From Streptomyces sp. A0642 (GTDB taxonomy: Bacteria > Actinomycetota > Actinomycetes > Streptomycetales > Streptomycetaceae): a stretch of DNA of 64,000 nt. The stretch spans positions 1 through 64,000 of the forward strand of contig NZ_SSBL01000023.1 in assembly GCF_004795105.1 (NCBI RefSeq). The letters run 5' to 3'. This document shows positions 51,174-59,153 of the stretch, in pieces (position 1 is the first letter of the stretch; every line of letters begins with the position of its first letter). Under the pieces are notes generated by a model that saw only the letters and a program-made list of their open reading frames with translations, was not told the origin of the DNA and searched no databases. Made by a program: the position numbers and the translations under genes.

Positions 51174-52667
51174 GTGAGCACAGAGAACGAGGGCAACGAG
51201 GGAACCGCGGCCGAGGCCGCCCCGTCCGTGCCGTCCGCACCTCCCGTGCCGGCCGACGCTCCGCAGGGGCTCCCCGGGAGCGCGCCCGCCGCCCCGCCGC
51301 ACCACGACGCGACGGCCCCACAGCAGCAGCAGCCGGCCGCCCCGGCCCAGGACCACGCGACCACGCCCATGGCCCCGGTCCCGGCGGGTGCGCCGCAGTA
51401 CGCGCCCCCGCCCGCGCCGCAGTCAGCGGCCGACGCCGGCTGGCCCCCGCCCCCGCCGGCGGTCCCGGCGTACGCCCATGGGCACGGGGCGCAGGGCGGC
51501 GGCCCGGTGTGGGGCCCGCCCGGCCAGCCGCAGACATCCGACGCGCCGCGCAAGCGCCGCGCGGGCGGTCTGGTGGCCGCGGTGGCCGTGGCGGCACTCG
51601 TCGCGGGCGGCGTCGGCGGAGCCCTCGGCTTCTGGGCCGCGGACAGCAACGGCTCCGACTCCTCCGTTTCGACCACGGTCGCCGCGTCGGGCACGCCCCA
51701 GGACCTCAAGCGCGACCCGGGCACGGTCGCGGGCGTCGCGGCCAAGGCGCTCCCCAGCGTGGTCACGATCGACGCGCAGGGCGGTGACGGCGAGGGCGGC
51801 ACCGGCACCGGCTTCGTGTACGACAAGGAAGGCCACATCCTCACGAACAACCACGTGGTGGCCTCCGCCGCGGACAGCGGCCAGCTCACGGCGACGTTCT
51901 CCAACGGCAAGAAGTACGACGCCGAGGTGGTCGGCCGGGCCCAGGGCTACGACGTGGCCGTCCTGAAGCTCAAGAACCCGCCGCAGGGACTCACCCCCCT
52001 GCCGCTCGGTAACTCGGACCAGGTCGCGGTGGGCGATTCCACGATCGCGATCGGCGCCCCGTTCGGCCTGTCCAACACGGTCACCACGGGCATCATCAGT
52101 GCGAAGAACCGCCCGGTCGCCTCCGGTGACGGCTCCGGTGGCAGCAACTCCTACATGAGCGCGCTGCAGACCGATGCCTCGATCAACCCGGGGAACTCGG
52201 GCGGCCCGCTGCTGAGTGCCGGTGGTGCGGTCATCGGCATCAACTCGGCGATCCAGTCGACCGGAAGCACAGGCCAGAGCCAGGCGGGCTCCATCGGCCT
52301 CGGCTTCGCGATCCCGATCAACCAGGCGAAGAACGTCGCCCAGCAGCTGATCAAGACCGGTCAGCCCGTCTACCCGGTCATCGGAGCCACGGTGACGATG
52401 GACGAGAAGACCGGCGGCGCGGTCATCTCGGAGCAGGGCGCGGGCGGCACGGAAGCGGTCACGAAGGGCGGCCCCGCGGCGCGGGCCGGCCTCCGGGCGG
52501 GCGACGTCATCACGAAGTTCAACGACACCGTCGTCGACAGCGGCCCGACCCTGATCGGCGAAATCTGGACCCACCAGCCGGGTGACAAGGTCACACTGAC
52601 CTACAAGCGCGGCGGCAAGACCTCGACGGTGGAAGTCACCCTGGGCGAGCGCAAGGGCGACAGCTGA
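51174..52667 (+). CDS. HtrA/DegP-type serine protease with PDZ domain
   Basis: A 497-residue membrane-anchored quality-control protease. A Pro/Ala/Gln-rich cytosolic N-terminus (about 1-125) leads to one helix (about 131-153, LVAAVAVAALVAGGVGGAL). The trypsin-like domain lies outside, with the triad His227 (ILTNNHVV), Asp260 (YDVAVLKL) and Ser342 (GNSGGPL). A PDZ domain follows (about 380-490). Such HtrA proteins degrade misfolded exported proteins, in Streptomyces often under CssRS control. GTG start at 51174 behind GAGGAG. It is the last core gene before the accessory stretch. Confidence 0.93.
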   Translation: MSTENEGNEGTAAEAAPSVPSAPPVPADAPQGLPGSAPAAPPHHDATAPQQQQPAAPAQDHATTPMAPVPAGAPQYAPPPAPQSAADAGWPPPPPAVPAYAHGHGAQGGGPVWGPPGQPQTSDAPRKRRAGGLVAAVAVAALVAGGVGGALGFWAADSNGSDSSVSTTVAASGTPQDLKRDPGTVAGVAAKALPSVVTIDAQGGDGEGGTGTGFVYDKEGHILTNNHVVASAADSGQLTATFSNGKKYDAEVVGRAQGYDVAVLKLKNPPQGLTPLPLGNSDQVAVGDSTIAIGAPFGLSNTVTTGIISAKNRPVASGDGSGGSNSYMSALQTDASINPGNSGGPLLSAGGAVIGINSAIQSTGSTGQSQAGSIGLGFAIPINQAKNVAQQLIKTGQPVYPVIGATVTMDEKTGGAVISEQGAGGTEAVTKGGPAARAGLRAGDVITKFNDTVVDSGPTLIGEIWTHQPGDKVTLTYKRGGKTSTVEVTLGERKGDS

Positions 52668-52754
52668 CCGGCTCGTACTCCAGCGGTAGATCCTGATCTT
52701 GCTGGTGAGGTCTGGTGCGGGCATGGGTGCGGCCACCGTTGATCATCGTGATGT

Positions 52755-53158
52755 GTGTGGACTGACGAAGAGACGGTGGCCGCGGGGCACAGCGTGGATC
52801 CCACCCGTTGGCGGGATGCGTTCAAGGGCTTGATGGGCCGGATCGCGGGCCACTTCGCTGGGGTCGAACCCCGGCGTCGGGCGGGGCGGGTGGTGCCCGG
52901 GCTGTCGGACCTGCCGCGCAAGAACTGCTGGACGGTCGCCGAGTGGGCCGGGGAGGCAATCCCGCACGGCCGCTGCTGCAACCCTGCACCAGGCACCCTC
53001 GTACCGCTCACCTGCAATGAAATCCAGCACCCGTTCATCACCCTCGTCGTCCAGTCCATCCACGACACGGTCCACTGGCTCGGCTGGTCCGGCCGGCGAC
53101 GTCGCCACCGGGCTCGCGCCCAGGCCAGCCCCTACCGGCGGCAAGGCGCACAGCCATG
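52755..53158 (+). pseudogene. IS701-family transposase remnant (internally deleted)
   Basis: The reading frame begins with the N-terminus of an IS701-type transposase (DPTRWRDAFKGLMGRIAGHF, EPRRRAGRVV, LPRKNCWTVAEWAGEA). It then jumps directly to the typical C-terminus (TCNEIQHPFITLVVQSIHDT, VHWLGWSGRRRRHRARAQA). The whole catalytic middle, several hundred residues in intact elements, is missing, leaving about 134 codons. No terminal inverted repeats were identified. It marks the left border of the accessory stretch after htrA. Confidence 0.8.
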
Positions 53159-53185
53159 GAGTTCACACAATGCGGTGGGTCGTCA

Positions 53186-53716
53186 TTAATCACCCGACTC
53201 GACGAACTGGCTCGCCCATGTCTTGAACCGATCGTCAACCTCTTGCCGCTCAGCCCAAAGCGCATGCAGGTCCTCAGGTGGTCCCAAACCGAAGTTCTGG
53301 TCCAACCAGGTCAGAAACTCCTGCCGGCCCTCGCTGTGCTCCTCGACGCTTTCGGGGTCAAGGAACCCGCAATCAGAGAAGGGCTCACTGTCGATAGCGA
53401 GAAGCTGAAGCAACTCCGTCAGGCTCCGCGCGATCACATAGAGGTCCCCTTCATCGCCGACGAAGACAACGGGCAGAAGGGCAAGATCGGTCAGATCGTC
53501 GCACCGCCACAGGGCGTAGTCGGAGCCGGTGCGGTTGGCCCGCGCGAAGGGGATGAAGCGGCTCAGGAACTCCGGGTGCTCCGACCAGGTGTGGAGGCCG
53601 GCGTCCGAGCCGTACTCGCGCAGCTCGAAACCTTCCGAGTAGGAGACCGGACCGATCCGGTCCTCGAACTTCTTGAGCAAGTTCAGTTCCGGGATGGGCG
53701 AGTACGCCTCGCTCAT
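53186..53716 (-). CDS. SUKH/SMI1-KNR4-like protein
   Basis: A 176-residue acidic protein. The pattern around FLSRFIPFARANRTGSDYAL (about residues 50-69), LPVVFVGDEGDLYVIARSL (about 81-99) and the helical end resembles the SMI1/KNR4 (SUKH) superfamily. Its bacterial members are often immunity proteins against contact-dependent or polymorphic toxins, or orphan defence-related proteins. AAGGAGG lies five bases before the ATG at 53716. No toxin gene is adjacent; IS remnants lie on both sides, suggesting acquisition. Family assignment is by eye and moderate. Confidence 0.5.
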   Translation of the reverse strand: MSEAYSPIPELNLLKKFEDRIGPVSYSEGFELREYGSDAGLHTWSEHPEFLSRFIPFARANRTGSDYALWRCDDLTDLALLPVVFVGDEGDLYVIARSLTELLQLLAIDSEPFSDCGFLDPESVEEHSEGRQEFLTWLDQNFGLGPPEDLHALWAERQEVDDRFKTWASQFVESGD

Positions 53717-53835
53717 GTGGCCTCCTTGCCGGGCGGGGACGCCCGGCCCCGAACGCGGACGTCATGCACGGGTCGGGTGATGCTACCTGCACGGAGTGAC
53801 AGTCAGGCGGTGCCGTCAGCACTCGTGCACTCGCC

Positions 53836-53889
53836 TGCCAACGACAGCAATCCGCTCGTCGATGCCAACGACAGCAATCCGCTCGTCGA
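53836..53889. repeat. Two tandem 27-bp copies
   Basis: Copies start at 53836 and 53863 and are identical, each beginning TGCCAACGACAGCAATCC. They lie downstream of the decayed tRNA copy in reverse orientation and have no known role; recent slippage is likely. Confidence 0.85.
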
Positions 53890-53962
53890 TGAAGATCACG
53901 ATCTGCGGCTGGAGTACGGGATCGTCCCGCGTCGAAGCGGTCTTCGCGGACCGTTGACGCGG

Positions 53963-54054
53963 GGTGGTTTGTCCGAGCGCATTAATAAGCGAACGGTCTT
54001 GAAAACCGTAGTGGCGTGAGAGCGTCACCGTAAGTACGAATCCCAGCGTCTCCG
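53963..54054 (+). pseudogene. Decayed tRNA-Ser (UGA) gene copy
   Basis: The sequence aligns end to end with the intact tRNA-Ser at 58815-58899. The anticodon arm is unchanged (ACGGT-CTTGAAA-ACCGT), the 5' acceptor arm differs by one base, and the identity even continues into GCAGGTG beyond the 3' end. The D loop and variable arm have insertions. The T arm no longer pairs (GTAAG against CCCAG) and the 3' acceptor strand (CGTCTCC) does not match the 5' strand. It is therefore most likely non-functional. A strong hairpin follows. It may be a relic of element integration at tRNA-Ser. Confidence 0.65.
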
Positions 54055-54074
54055 CAGGTGGGAGCCGTGTTGTC

Positions 54075-54111
54075 CAGAAGGGGTGCCCCTCAGAGAGGGG
54101 CACCCCTTCTG
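54075..54111. terminator. Strong hairpin after the tRNA-Ser copy
   Basis: A perfect 17-bp stem (54075-54091 with 54095-54111, arm beginning CAGAAGGGGTGCC) with a 3-nt loop. It is placed relative to the decayed tRNA as a terminator would be, supporting its origin as a complete tRNA unit. Confidence 0.85.
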
Positions 54112-54786
54112 CATGAGGCCCGTCCCACCCGGGTCCGGCTCCGTCGCGTTGTTGAGCAGCCGTAGCCCAGCTTGGGCCTGAGCAACCGGCATGACTCCGG
54201 CCGGCTAGCTGTCTTGAGAACTTGCCGTTCGTCTGCGGCCGGTAGGGCCGGATGCGTTTGCGGGCGATGCCGAAACCGGAAGCGGGCTGCGCAAGGGTGC
54301 CGTGTTCGCGCACGTACGCCAAGGCATCCACGCTGGCGCGGGCTGGTTCGCAGCGGTGGTCCACCTCGCGGATCGCAATCAGCATGGCGACCCGCTTGAC
54401 CAGAGCGCGAAGGCGGTTGAGGAGCGGGAGGACTGCCTCCCATAAGACTCCCGCTGCGGTGTGTTGAAACGCCGAATACTTTCCTCAAGGCACGGGGGCT
54501 TCGTGCGTCGCACACCCTTCGACCGTCACCCGGTCAGTGGCCACGCTGAAGAGAGCGTGCTGCAGCGGGCGAAGTGCCAGCTCTGCGGTGGCTTTCCGCT
54601 CGAATGGGGGACGGTCATTCGGCCCAACATGCATAGTGCGGTGCATGGTGCATGTTGATCTATTTCGGCGAAACCGCGCGAGTGGGCCATCACCGGTATC
54701 AGATGCCTGCGTAATATGCCGCAGACGGAAGAGGCGATTCTGATCGAAGTCAAACGCCGGATCCCCCCACAGGAGTTGAAAAATCG

Positions 54787-56088
54787 ATGACACTCAACAT
54801 GTCCGATCTCCCACAACGGCGCACATTGATGGCCTGGATTGCAGGGGCCCTCACTCTGCTGATTGCCGCCGCCTTTGTGGCCATCACACCCACGCGAGCA
54901 GACGCGGCGACCTTCGTCGATCTGGGCACCGCGGAAAGCTACGCCGTACTGGCCGGTTCGACGGTTACCAACACAGGTCCTTCTGTGGTCACCGGAGACG
55001 TAGGTGTGTCTCCGGGAACAGCCGTCACCGGATTCCCGCCGGGAACGGTCAACGACGGGTCGATCTACACAGCAGCGGCGGCGGCAGGAGCGCAGGCCGA
55101 CCTCGGTACGGCATACGACAACGCTTTCGGTCAGCCCACGGAATTCACCCTCTCCGCGGCGCCCGTGTCACCCACGCTGATCCCGGGCACCTACGCCGTC
55201 GACTCCGGTCTTCTGGTAACCGGCACGTGGACCCTCGATGCCCAGGGCGACCCCGACGCCGTCTGGGTGTTCAAGGTTCCGGCGGGCCTGACGACGGCGT
55301 CCGGGAGCAACATCATCCTTCAGAACGGTGCCCAGGCGTGCAACGTGTTCTGGGTGACCGACGAATCGGCCACGCTCGGATCGGACTCCAACTTCGTGGG
55401 CACCCTCATGGCACTCACCCAGATCACCGTCAACAGTGGGGCGACCGTCCAGGGCCGGGTGCTGGCTCGCAACGCGGCCGTGACGCTGAACAACAACGTG
55501 ATCACCAGGCCGGAGTGCGACACCACGACCACGACCACCGGTGATGCTGCGACGGGTGACGCTGCGACGACCGGTGATGCTGCGACGGGTGACGCTGCTG
55601 CGACGGGTGATGCTGCGGCGACGGGTGATGCTGCGGCGACCGGTGATGCTGCGACGGGTGACGCTGCTGCGACGGGTGATGCTGCGGCGACCGGTGATGC
55701 TGCGACGACCGGTGATGCTGCGACGACCGGTGATGCTGCGACGGGTGACGCTGCTGCGACGGGTGATGCTGCGGCGACCGGTGATGCTGCGGCGACCGGT
55801 GATGCTGCGACGGGTGACGCTGCGGCGACCGGTGATGCTGCGACCGGTGACGCTGCGACGGGCGACGCTGCGACGGGCGACGCTGCGACGGGCGACGCCA
55901 CTGGCGGCCACGAGTGCGGCTGCGACAAGCCGGGGAAGCACGGCCACGGCCACAAGCCGGGGAAGCACGGCCACGGCCACAAGCCGGTGAAGCACGGCCA
56001 CGGCCACAAGCCGGTGAAGCACGGCCACGGCGAAGGGTCGGGCAAGTACCGGATTTCCAGCGTGCCCGAGATGACTTTCCAGCACTGA
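54787..56088 (+). CDS. Secreted DUF3494 (ice-binding-fold) protein with TGDAA repeats and His-rich tail
   Basis: A 433-residue exported protein. Signal region RRTLMAWIAGALTLLIAAAF, cut near TRADA-ATF (about residue 41). Residues about 42-245 match the DUF3494 beta-solenoid (LGTAESYAVLAGSTVTNTG; VVTGDVGVSPG; WVFKVPAGLTTASGSNI; GRVLARNAAVTL), known from ice-binding proteins and other actinomycete surface proteins. Residues 251-372 are about 22 units of TGDAA with small insertions. Residues 373-415 are GHECGCDKPGK then repeats of KHGHGHKP. No LPxTG sorting signal. Ice binding is not certain: the domain is also found in non-cold organisms. First gene of a cassette with DUF5819 and HTTM genes. Confidence 0.83.
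   Translation: MTLNMSDLPQRRTLMAWIAGALTLLIAAAFVAITPTRADAATFVDLGTAESYAVLAGSTVTNTGPSVVTGDVGVSPGTAVTGFPPGTVNDGSIYTAAAAAGAQADLGTAYDNAFGQPTEFTLSAAPVSPTLIPGTYAVDSGLLVTGTWTLDAQGDPDAVWVFKVPAGLTTASGSNIILQNGAQACNVFWVTDESATLGSDSNFVGTLMALTQITVNSGATVQGRVLARNAAVTLNNNVITRPECDTTTTTTGDAATGDAATTGDAATGDAAATGDAAATGDAAATGDAATGDAAATGDAAATGDAATTGDAATTGDAATGDAAATGDAAATGDAAATGDAATGDAAATGDAATGDAATGDAATGDAATGDATGGHECGCDKPGKHGHGHKPGKHGHGHKPVKHGHGHKPVKHGHGEGSGKYRISSVPEMTFQH
55540..55905 (+). repeat. Coding repeat array for TGDAA
   Basis: About 22 in-frame units of 15-21 bp with the core GGTGATGCTGCGAC or GGTGACGCTGC. The units fall into higher-order groups, so the array has grown by unequal crossing over. It is also open on the minus strand, which is an artefact. 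Confidence 0.9.
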
Positions 56089-56163
56089 ACGTGAGACGAG
56101 TGGCGCGCGGCGGATCGTCATTGAATCCGTCGCGTGCCGCTTACGGAAGCAGGAGCAGCGGGT

Positions 56164-56931
56164 GTGAGCAGTCAGGATGGAAAGAACCGGGTGGGGGCCG
56201 TGCTGAACGGTGCTGATTCGACAGACGTGAAGGACGCGCAACAGGCCGATGCCGAATCGGTGGCGCAGAACGGTGACAGGGGACCGATCGGCTCCCAGGA
56301 GACTCCGGGGTTACCTCGCCCGCTGAGTGCCGTGACGGGAATCGCGGTGGCCTTGTGCCTGGCGGTGACACTGGTCCATGTACTCCTGGTCTTTCTGTAC
56401 GTGGCACCTCCGAACGTCATTTCGCAGACGTACAGCCGACAGGTCGACGCATGGGTCCGGCCCGTATTCGAGCAGAATTGGCGGCTCTTCGCCCCGAACC
56501 CGCAGTCCGCCAACCGGCAGATCTCGGCCAGGACCAGGGAGACGGCACCGGACGGCTCTACACGGGTGAGCAGCTGGATCGACCTGAGTGCCGCGGACGA
56601 TGCCGCTGTCAAGCACAACGTCTTTCCGAGCCACACGACGCAGAACATGCTGCGCCAGGCGTGGAATGCGTATCTGAAGACGCACGGCAGCGACAACCGG
56701 CCGCACTCGGAGCGGGCTCTGATGATCGAAAAGTATCTGCGCAACATCGCGGCGGAACGCGTCGCCGAACGACGAGACGGCACCTTTGATGCCATCCAAC
56801 TGCGCGTGGCATCCAGGCCTGTTGCCGCGCCCGGCGCGGCGGGCGGAACTCTCCCGGCCACTACGGCACCGTCACGGACGGAAACGCGGCAGCTGCCCTG
56901 GTGGAAGGTGGCCTCTCATGGAACGGACTGA
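56164..56931 (+). CDS. DUF5819 family membrane-anchored protein
   Basis: A 255-residue protein with an acidic N-terminus, one membrane helix (about residues 57-80, VTGIAVALCLAVTLVHVLLV) and an extracytoplasmic domain carrying the DUF5819 signature VFEQNWRLFAPNP (about 101-113). Function unknown; in actinomycetes it occurs next to HTTM genes, as here, where the two overlap by 14 bp. GTG at 56164 with AGGAG eight bases ahead. Codon 50 (56311-56313) is TTA, so expression probably needs the bldA tRNA. It starts 75 bp after the DUF3494 gene. Confidence 0.8.
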   Translation: MSSQDGKNRVGAVLNGADSTDVKDAQQADAESVAQNGDRGPIGSQETPGLPRPLSAVTGIAVALCLAVTLVHVLLVFLYVAPPNVISQTYSRQVDAWVRPVFEQNWRLFAPNPQSANRQISARTRETAPDGSTRVSSWIDLSAADDAAVKHNVFPSHTTQNMLRQAWNAYLKTHGSDNRPHSERALMIEKYLRNIAAERVAERRDGTFDAIQLRVASRPVAAPGAAGGTLPATTAPSRTETRQLPWWKVASHGTD

Positions 56932-58033
56932 ACAGAGGCCGGCCGCGGCGCCCATGGCGTCCGAGCTGCAAACCGTTCGCATGCCGCGGCGCGTACTCGA
57001 CCGGCCGCAGGCGTTCGTTGCCCTCCTGACCGAGCGACCGGTGTCCCTGTACGCGGCGGCGGTGCTGCGCATCGGGTACGGGCTTCTCTATCTCGTCTTC
57101 CTGCTCCGCGAGTTTCCCCACCGCCACGACATGTGGGGCCCGGATGCTCCGTGGACGCCCACGCTGGCCAGGCAGATGTTCGACCAGAGCGGGTGGGTCA
57201 GTCTCCTCACGCTGTCCGACAGCCAGGTGTACTTCGAGGCCTGCTACGCCGCGGCTTTGGTGACGTGTGCGCTGTTCCTGCTGGGATGGCGGACGCGGGC
57301 GGTAGGTGTGCTGTTCGCGGTCGTGGTGGTGTCATTCCACGCCAGGGCGCTCTACTTGGCCGACGGCGGGGACAACCTCATGGTCCTGATGGTTGTCTAC
57401 CTCGTCTTCACCGCGTGCGGCCGGCGCTGGTCCCTCGATGCCCGCAGGACCCGGCTCCAGGCGTCGGCGGCCAGGACGACAGGCCTGCGGGCCGGCGATC
57501 TCCGGCAGCATCTCGGCGACATCCGAATCATCCTGACGACCGTGCTGCACAACTGCGGCATGTTCGTCATCGCCGCCCAAGTCTGCTTCCTCTACGGATG
57601 CGCGGGCCTGTACAAGGTGCAGGGCGCGAAGTGGAGCGACGGCACGGCCCTCCACTACGTCCTGAACATCGACCTGTTCCGCCCCTGGCCCGAACTGTCC
57701 CAGATGGTCGCCGGTCATCATGTGCTGATCGCCGTCGTCGCCTACCTGACGGTGCTGGTGCAGGTCGCCTTTCCGTTCACCCTGTTCAGCAGGGTGAAGT
57801 ACCCCGTCCTGATTCTGCTGTTCGGCATGCACGTGAACATCGCGGTACTCATGGGGCTGCCCCTCTTCTCCGGCGCGATGATCGTCGCCGATGCGGCATT
57901 CCTGCCGGACCGCTTCTACCGCGCTCTGGGACGACTGGGGCGGCGCGCTTTCCAGCGCACAGGGGGCATGGGGGCCGAAGCCCCGGCCGGGACGACACCC
58001 GTTCTGGTACCGCCGCAGACCTCACTGAAGTAG
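56918..58033 (+). CDS. HTTM-domain (vitamin K-dependent carboxylase-like) membrane protein
   Basis: A 371-residue polytopic protein with about seven to eight helices between residues 40 and 340. The HTTM features are ERPVSLYAAAVLRIGYGLLY (about 33-52), FPHRHDMWGPDAPWTP (about 60-75), VSFHARALYLADGGDNLMVL (about 131-150) and the CGRRW loop. HTTM is the membrane domain shared with animal vitamin K-dependent gamma-glutamyl carboxylase; bacterial members have no proven reaction. It overlaps DUF5819 by 14 bp and converges, 3 bp apart, with the DCC protein gene, its frequent genomic companion. Confidence 0.85.
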   Translation: MERTEQRPAAAPMASELQTVRMPRRVLDRPQAFVALLTERPVSLYAAAVLRIGYGLLYLVFLLREFPHRHDMWGPDAPWTPTLARQMFDQSGWVSLLTLSDSQVYFEACYAAALVTCALFLLGWRTRAVGVLFAVVVVSFHARALYLADGGDNLMVLMVVYLVFTACGRRWSLDARRTRLQASAARTTGLRAGDLRQHLGDIRIILTTVLHNCGMFVIAAQVCFLYGCAGLYKVQGAKWSDGTALHYVLNIDLFRPWPELSQMVAGHHVLIAVVAYLTVLVQVAFPFTLFSRVKYPVLILLFGMHVNIAVLMGLPLFSGAMIVADAAFLPDRFYRALGRLGRRAFQRTGGMGAEAPAGTTPVLVPPQTSLK

Positions 58034-58036
58034 GGA

Positions 58037-58435
58037 TCAGCAGTCTGTTTTCGCTCGCGCATGCGCCGGGAGTGAGCAGGTGGCTGTGCCGCCCGGCAGG
58101 CGATGGCGGTTCTTCGCGACCGCCCGGTAGGCGACACGCGCCACCCAGCTGACAGGCGGCAGCCGAAGAACAATCCCGAGCCACCACCAGCGCCTTCGTC
58201 CACTCATCAGAACAGCAGCCAGGGCCCGCGCACCACCGTAGACGTTGCCGCCGGCAGCGCTGATCCAGAGGACTTCACGGTCGGCTCTGTCTTCGGTGAC
58301 GTTCAGGGCGGCGAGATCGGCGAACTGCCAGGGGATGAACTGCACACGCGGCTGAATGACGCGCTGAGCAATCTCGATACTTCTGCTGCAAAAACCACAG
58401 TCTCCGTCGAACAACAGAATGGGCTGGCCGGCCAT
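58037..58435 (-). CDS. DCC-family (DUF393) thiol-disulfide oxidoreductase-like protein
   Basis: A 132-residue protein with the DCC motif near its N-terminus: LLFDGDCGFCSRSI, with Asp10, Asp12 and Cys13-x-x-Cys16. The family adopts a thioredoxin-like fold, and the CxxC suggests thiol redox work. Basic Trp-rich segment GRRRWWWLGIVLRLPP (about 79-94). It overlaps nothing but stops 3 bp from the HTTM gene. ATG at 58435. No signal peptide. Confidence 0.83.
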   Translation of the reverse strand: MAGQPILLFDGDCGFCSRSIEIAQRVIQPRVQFIPWQFADLAALNVTEDRADREVLWISAAGGNVYGGARALAAVLMSGRRRWWWLGIVLRLPPVSWVARVAYRAVAKNRHRLPGGTATCSLPAHARAKTDC

Positions 58436-58814
58436 GTGGGCTTCCTTTCCTCTGCAGAATTCGATGAACGACTTCAGTGTGCGGTCTTCAGGAGTCGATT
58501 GGTCAGCAACACGACCTCCGGAGCGTCAGTTGGGTTCTTCTAGCGTGACCACTGAATATGTGACTGGCTGCGCTCCGGCCCGTACGGCCTGGAGGCGGGG
58601 TGGGTGACCGGATGCGCGAGCCGGCGGAACCCGTGATCTACGGTGAGGTCGGCGCGACACCGAGTTTCCACGGGGTTGGCTCGCGCAGGGAACGAGGGCT
58701 CGCCCCCAGGGGGCGCCCGGGTAGAGCCGGTGGACCCCGTCTGGACCATGGACCCTGTGCGAGGCGGATGGCCGGGTAGGCTGTACCCGCTCCGCCCCTG
58801 GGGGGCGGTGGCGA
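58436..58814. other. 379-bp region between DCC gene and tRNA-Ser
   Basis: No gene is supported; short open frames on the plus strand lack RBS and family features. A promoter for the tRNA is expected near 58765-58800, where TAGGCTGTACC may be a -10 region. The rest shows no repeat or transposon feature that I can name. Confidence 0.5.
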
Positions 58815-58899
58815 AGGTGGGTTGCCCGAGCGGCCTAAGGGAACGGTCTTGAAAACCGTCGTGGCGCGAGTCACCGTGGGTTCAAATCCCACACCCACC
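58815..58899 (+). tRNA. tRNA-Ser (anticodon UGA)
   Basis: An 85-nt tRNA that folds fully. Acceptor arms GGTGGGT/ACCCACC, D arm with CCC/GGG, anticodon arm ACGGT-CTTGAAA-ACCGT with anticodon TGA at 58849-58851, long variable arm of the class II type (GTGGCGCGAGTCAC), and T arm GTGGG-TTCAAAT-CCCAC. The discriminator is G and CCA is not encoded. It reads UCA codons. A decayed duplicate lies 4.8 kb upstream at 53963. Confidence 0.97.
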
Positions 58900-58908
58900 G
58901 CAGGTGAA

Positions 58909-58937
58909 CGGCCCCTGACCAGTGTTCGGTCGGGGGC
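58909..58937 (+). terminator. tRNA-Ser terminator
   Basis: Stem GGCCCCTGACC/GGTCGGGGGCC, 11 bp with one G-T pair, 7-nt loop, followed by CTTCTC. It begins 9 bp after the tRNA. Confidence 0.85.
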
Positions 58938-59153
58938 CCTTCTCATGTCCGGACCCCGTGACCGCCCGCTGTTCCCCCCGGCTTCCCGCTTCCCGCTTGC
59001 CCGGGCACGGCTGGGCACGGTCGCCCCGTCCCCGGACGGTTCCGACGGGCGGCGGATCTGAGTAGCGGTGCTCATGTGCCGTACCTGTCACGTCAGGATG
59101 CTGGGCGGCATGCGATCAACGGGATGTCACCGGCAGAGGCAGCGGGGACGGCA

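Larger units (their letters stand above)
53816..54520 (-). pseudogene. IS481-type transposase remnant
   Basis: On the minus strand, about 54200-54250, the frame reads ARKRIRPYRPQTNGK, the DDE-domain segment found before the catalytic Glu in IS481/IS3-type transposases. The sequence before and after does not continue as a transposase, and frames are broken. The 3' part has been overrun by unrelated sequence including the tRNA-Ser-like copy at 53963-54054. Limits are approximate. No inverted repeats were found. Confidence 0.5.
53717..54786. other. 1.07-kb region of relics between the SUKH-like gene and the DUF3494 gene
   Basis: It contains a 27-bp direct repeat (two copies, about 53836-53889), the decayed tRNA-Ser copy, a strong hairpin, the IS481-type remnant and then about 260 bp leading to the DUF3494 gene. 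No intact gene is supported here. The part nearest the DUF3494 start, 54650-54786, is less GC-rich than the rest and should hold its promoter; AGGAG lies 11 bases before the ATG. Confidence 0.6.

Noticed and set aside
54197..54260. Intact IS481 element
   Set aside because: Only one short transposase block is recognisable, with broken frames and no terminal repeats.
55540..55905. Possible CRISPR array
   Set aside because: The repeats are 15-21 bp, contiguous and in frame, with no unique spacers; no cas gene is in the window.
55168..56241. A 357-codon minus-strand open frame across the DUF3494 gene
   Set aside because: It is an artefact of the plus-strand TGDAA repeat; the protein is Arg/Ser repeats with no start context, and the plus-strand frame has a signal peptide and a known domain.
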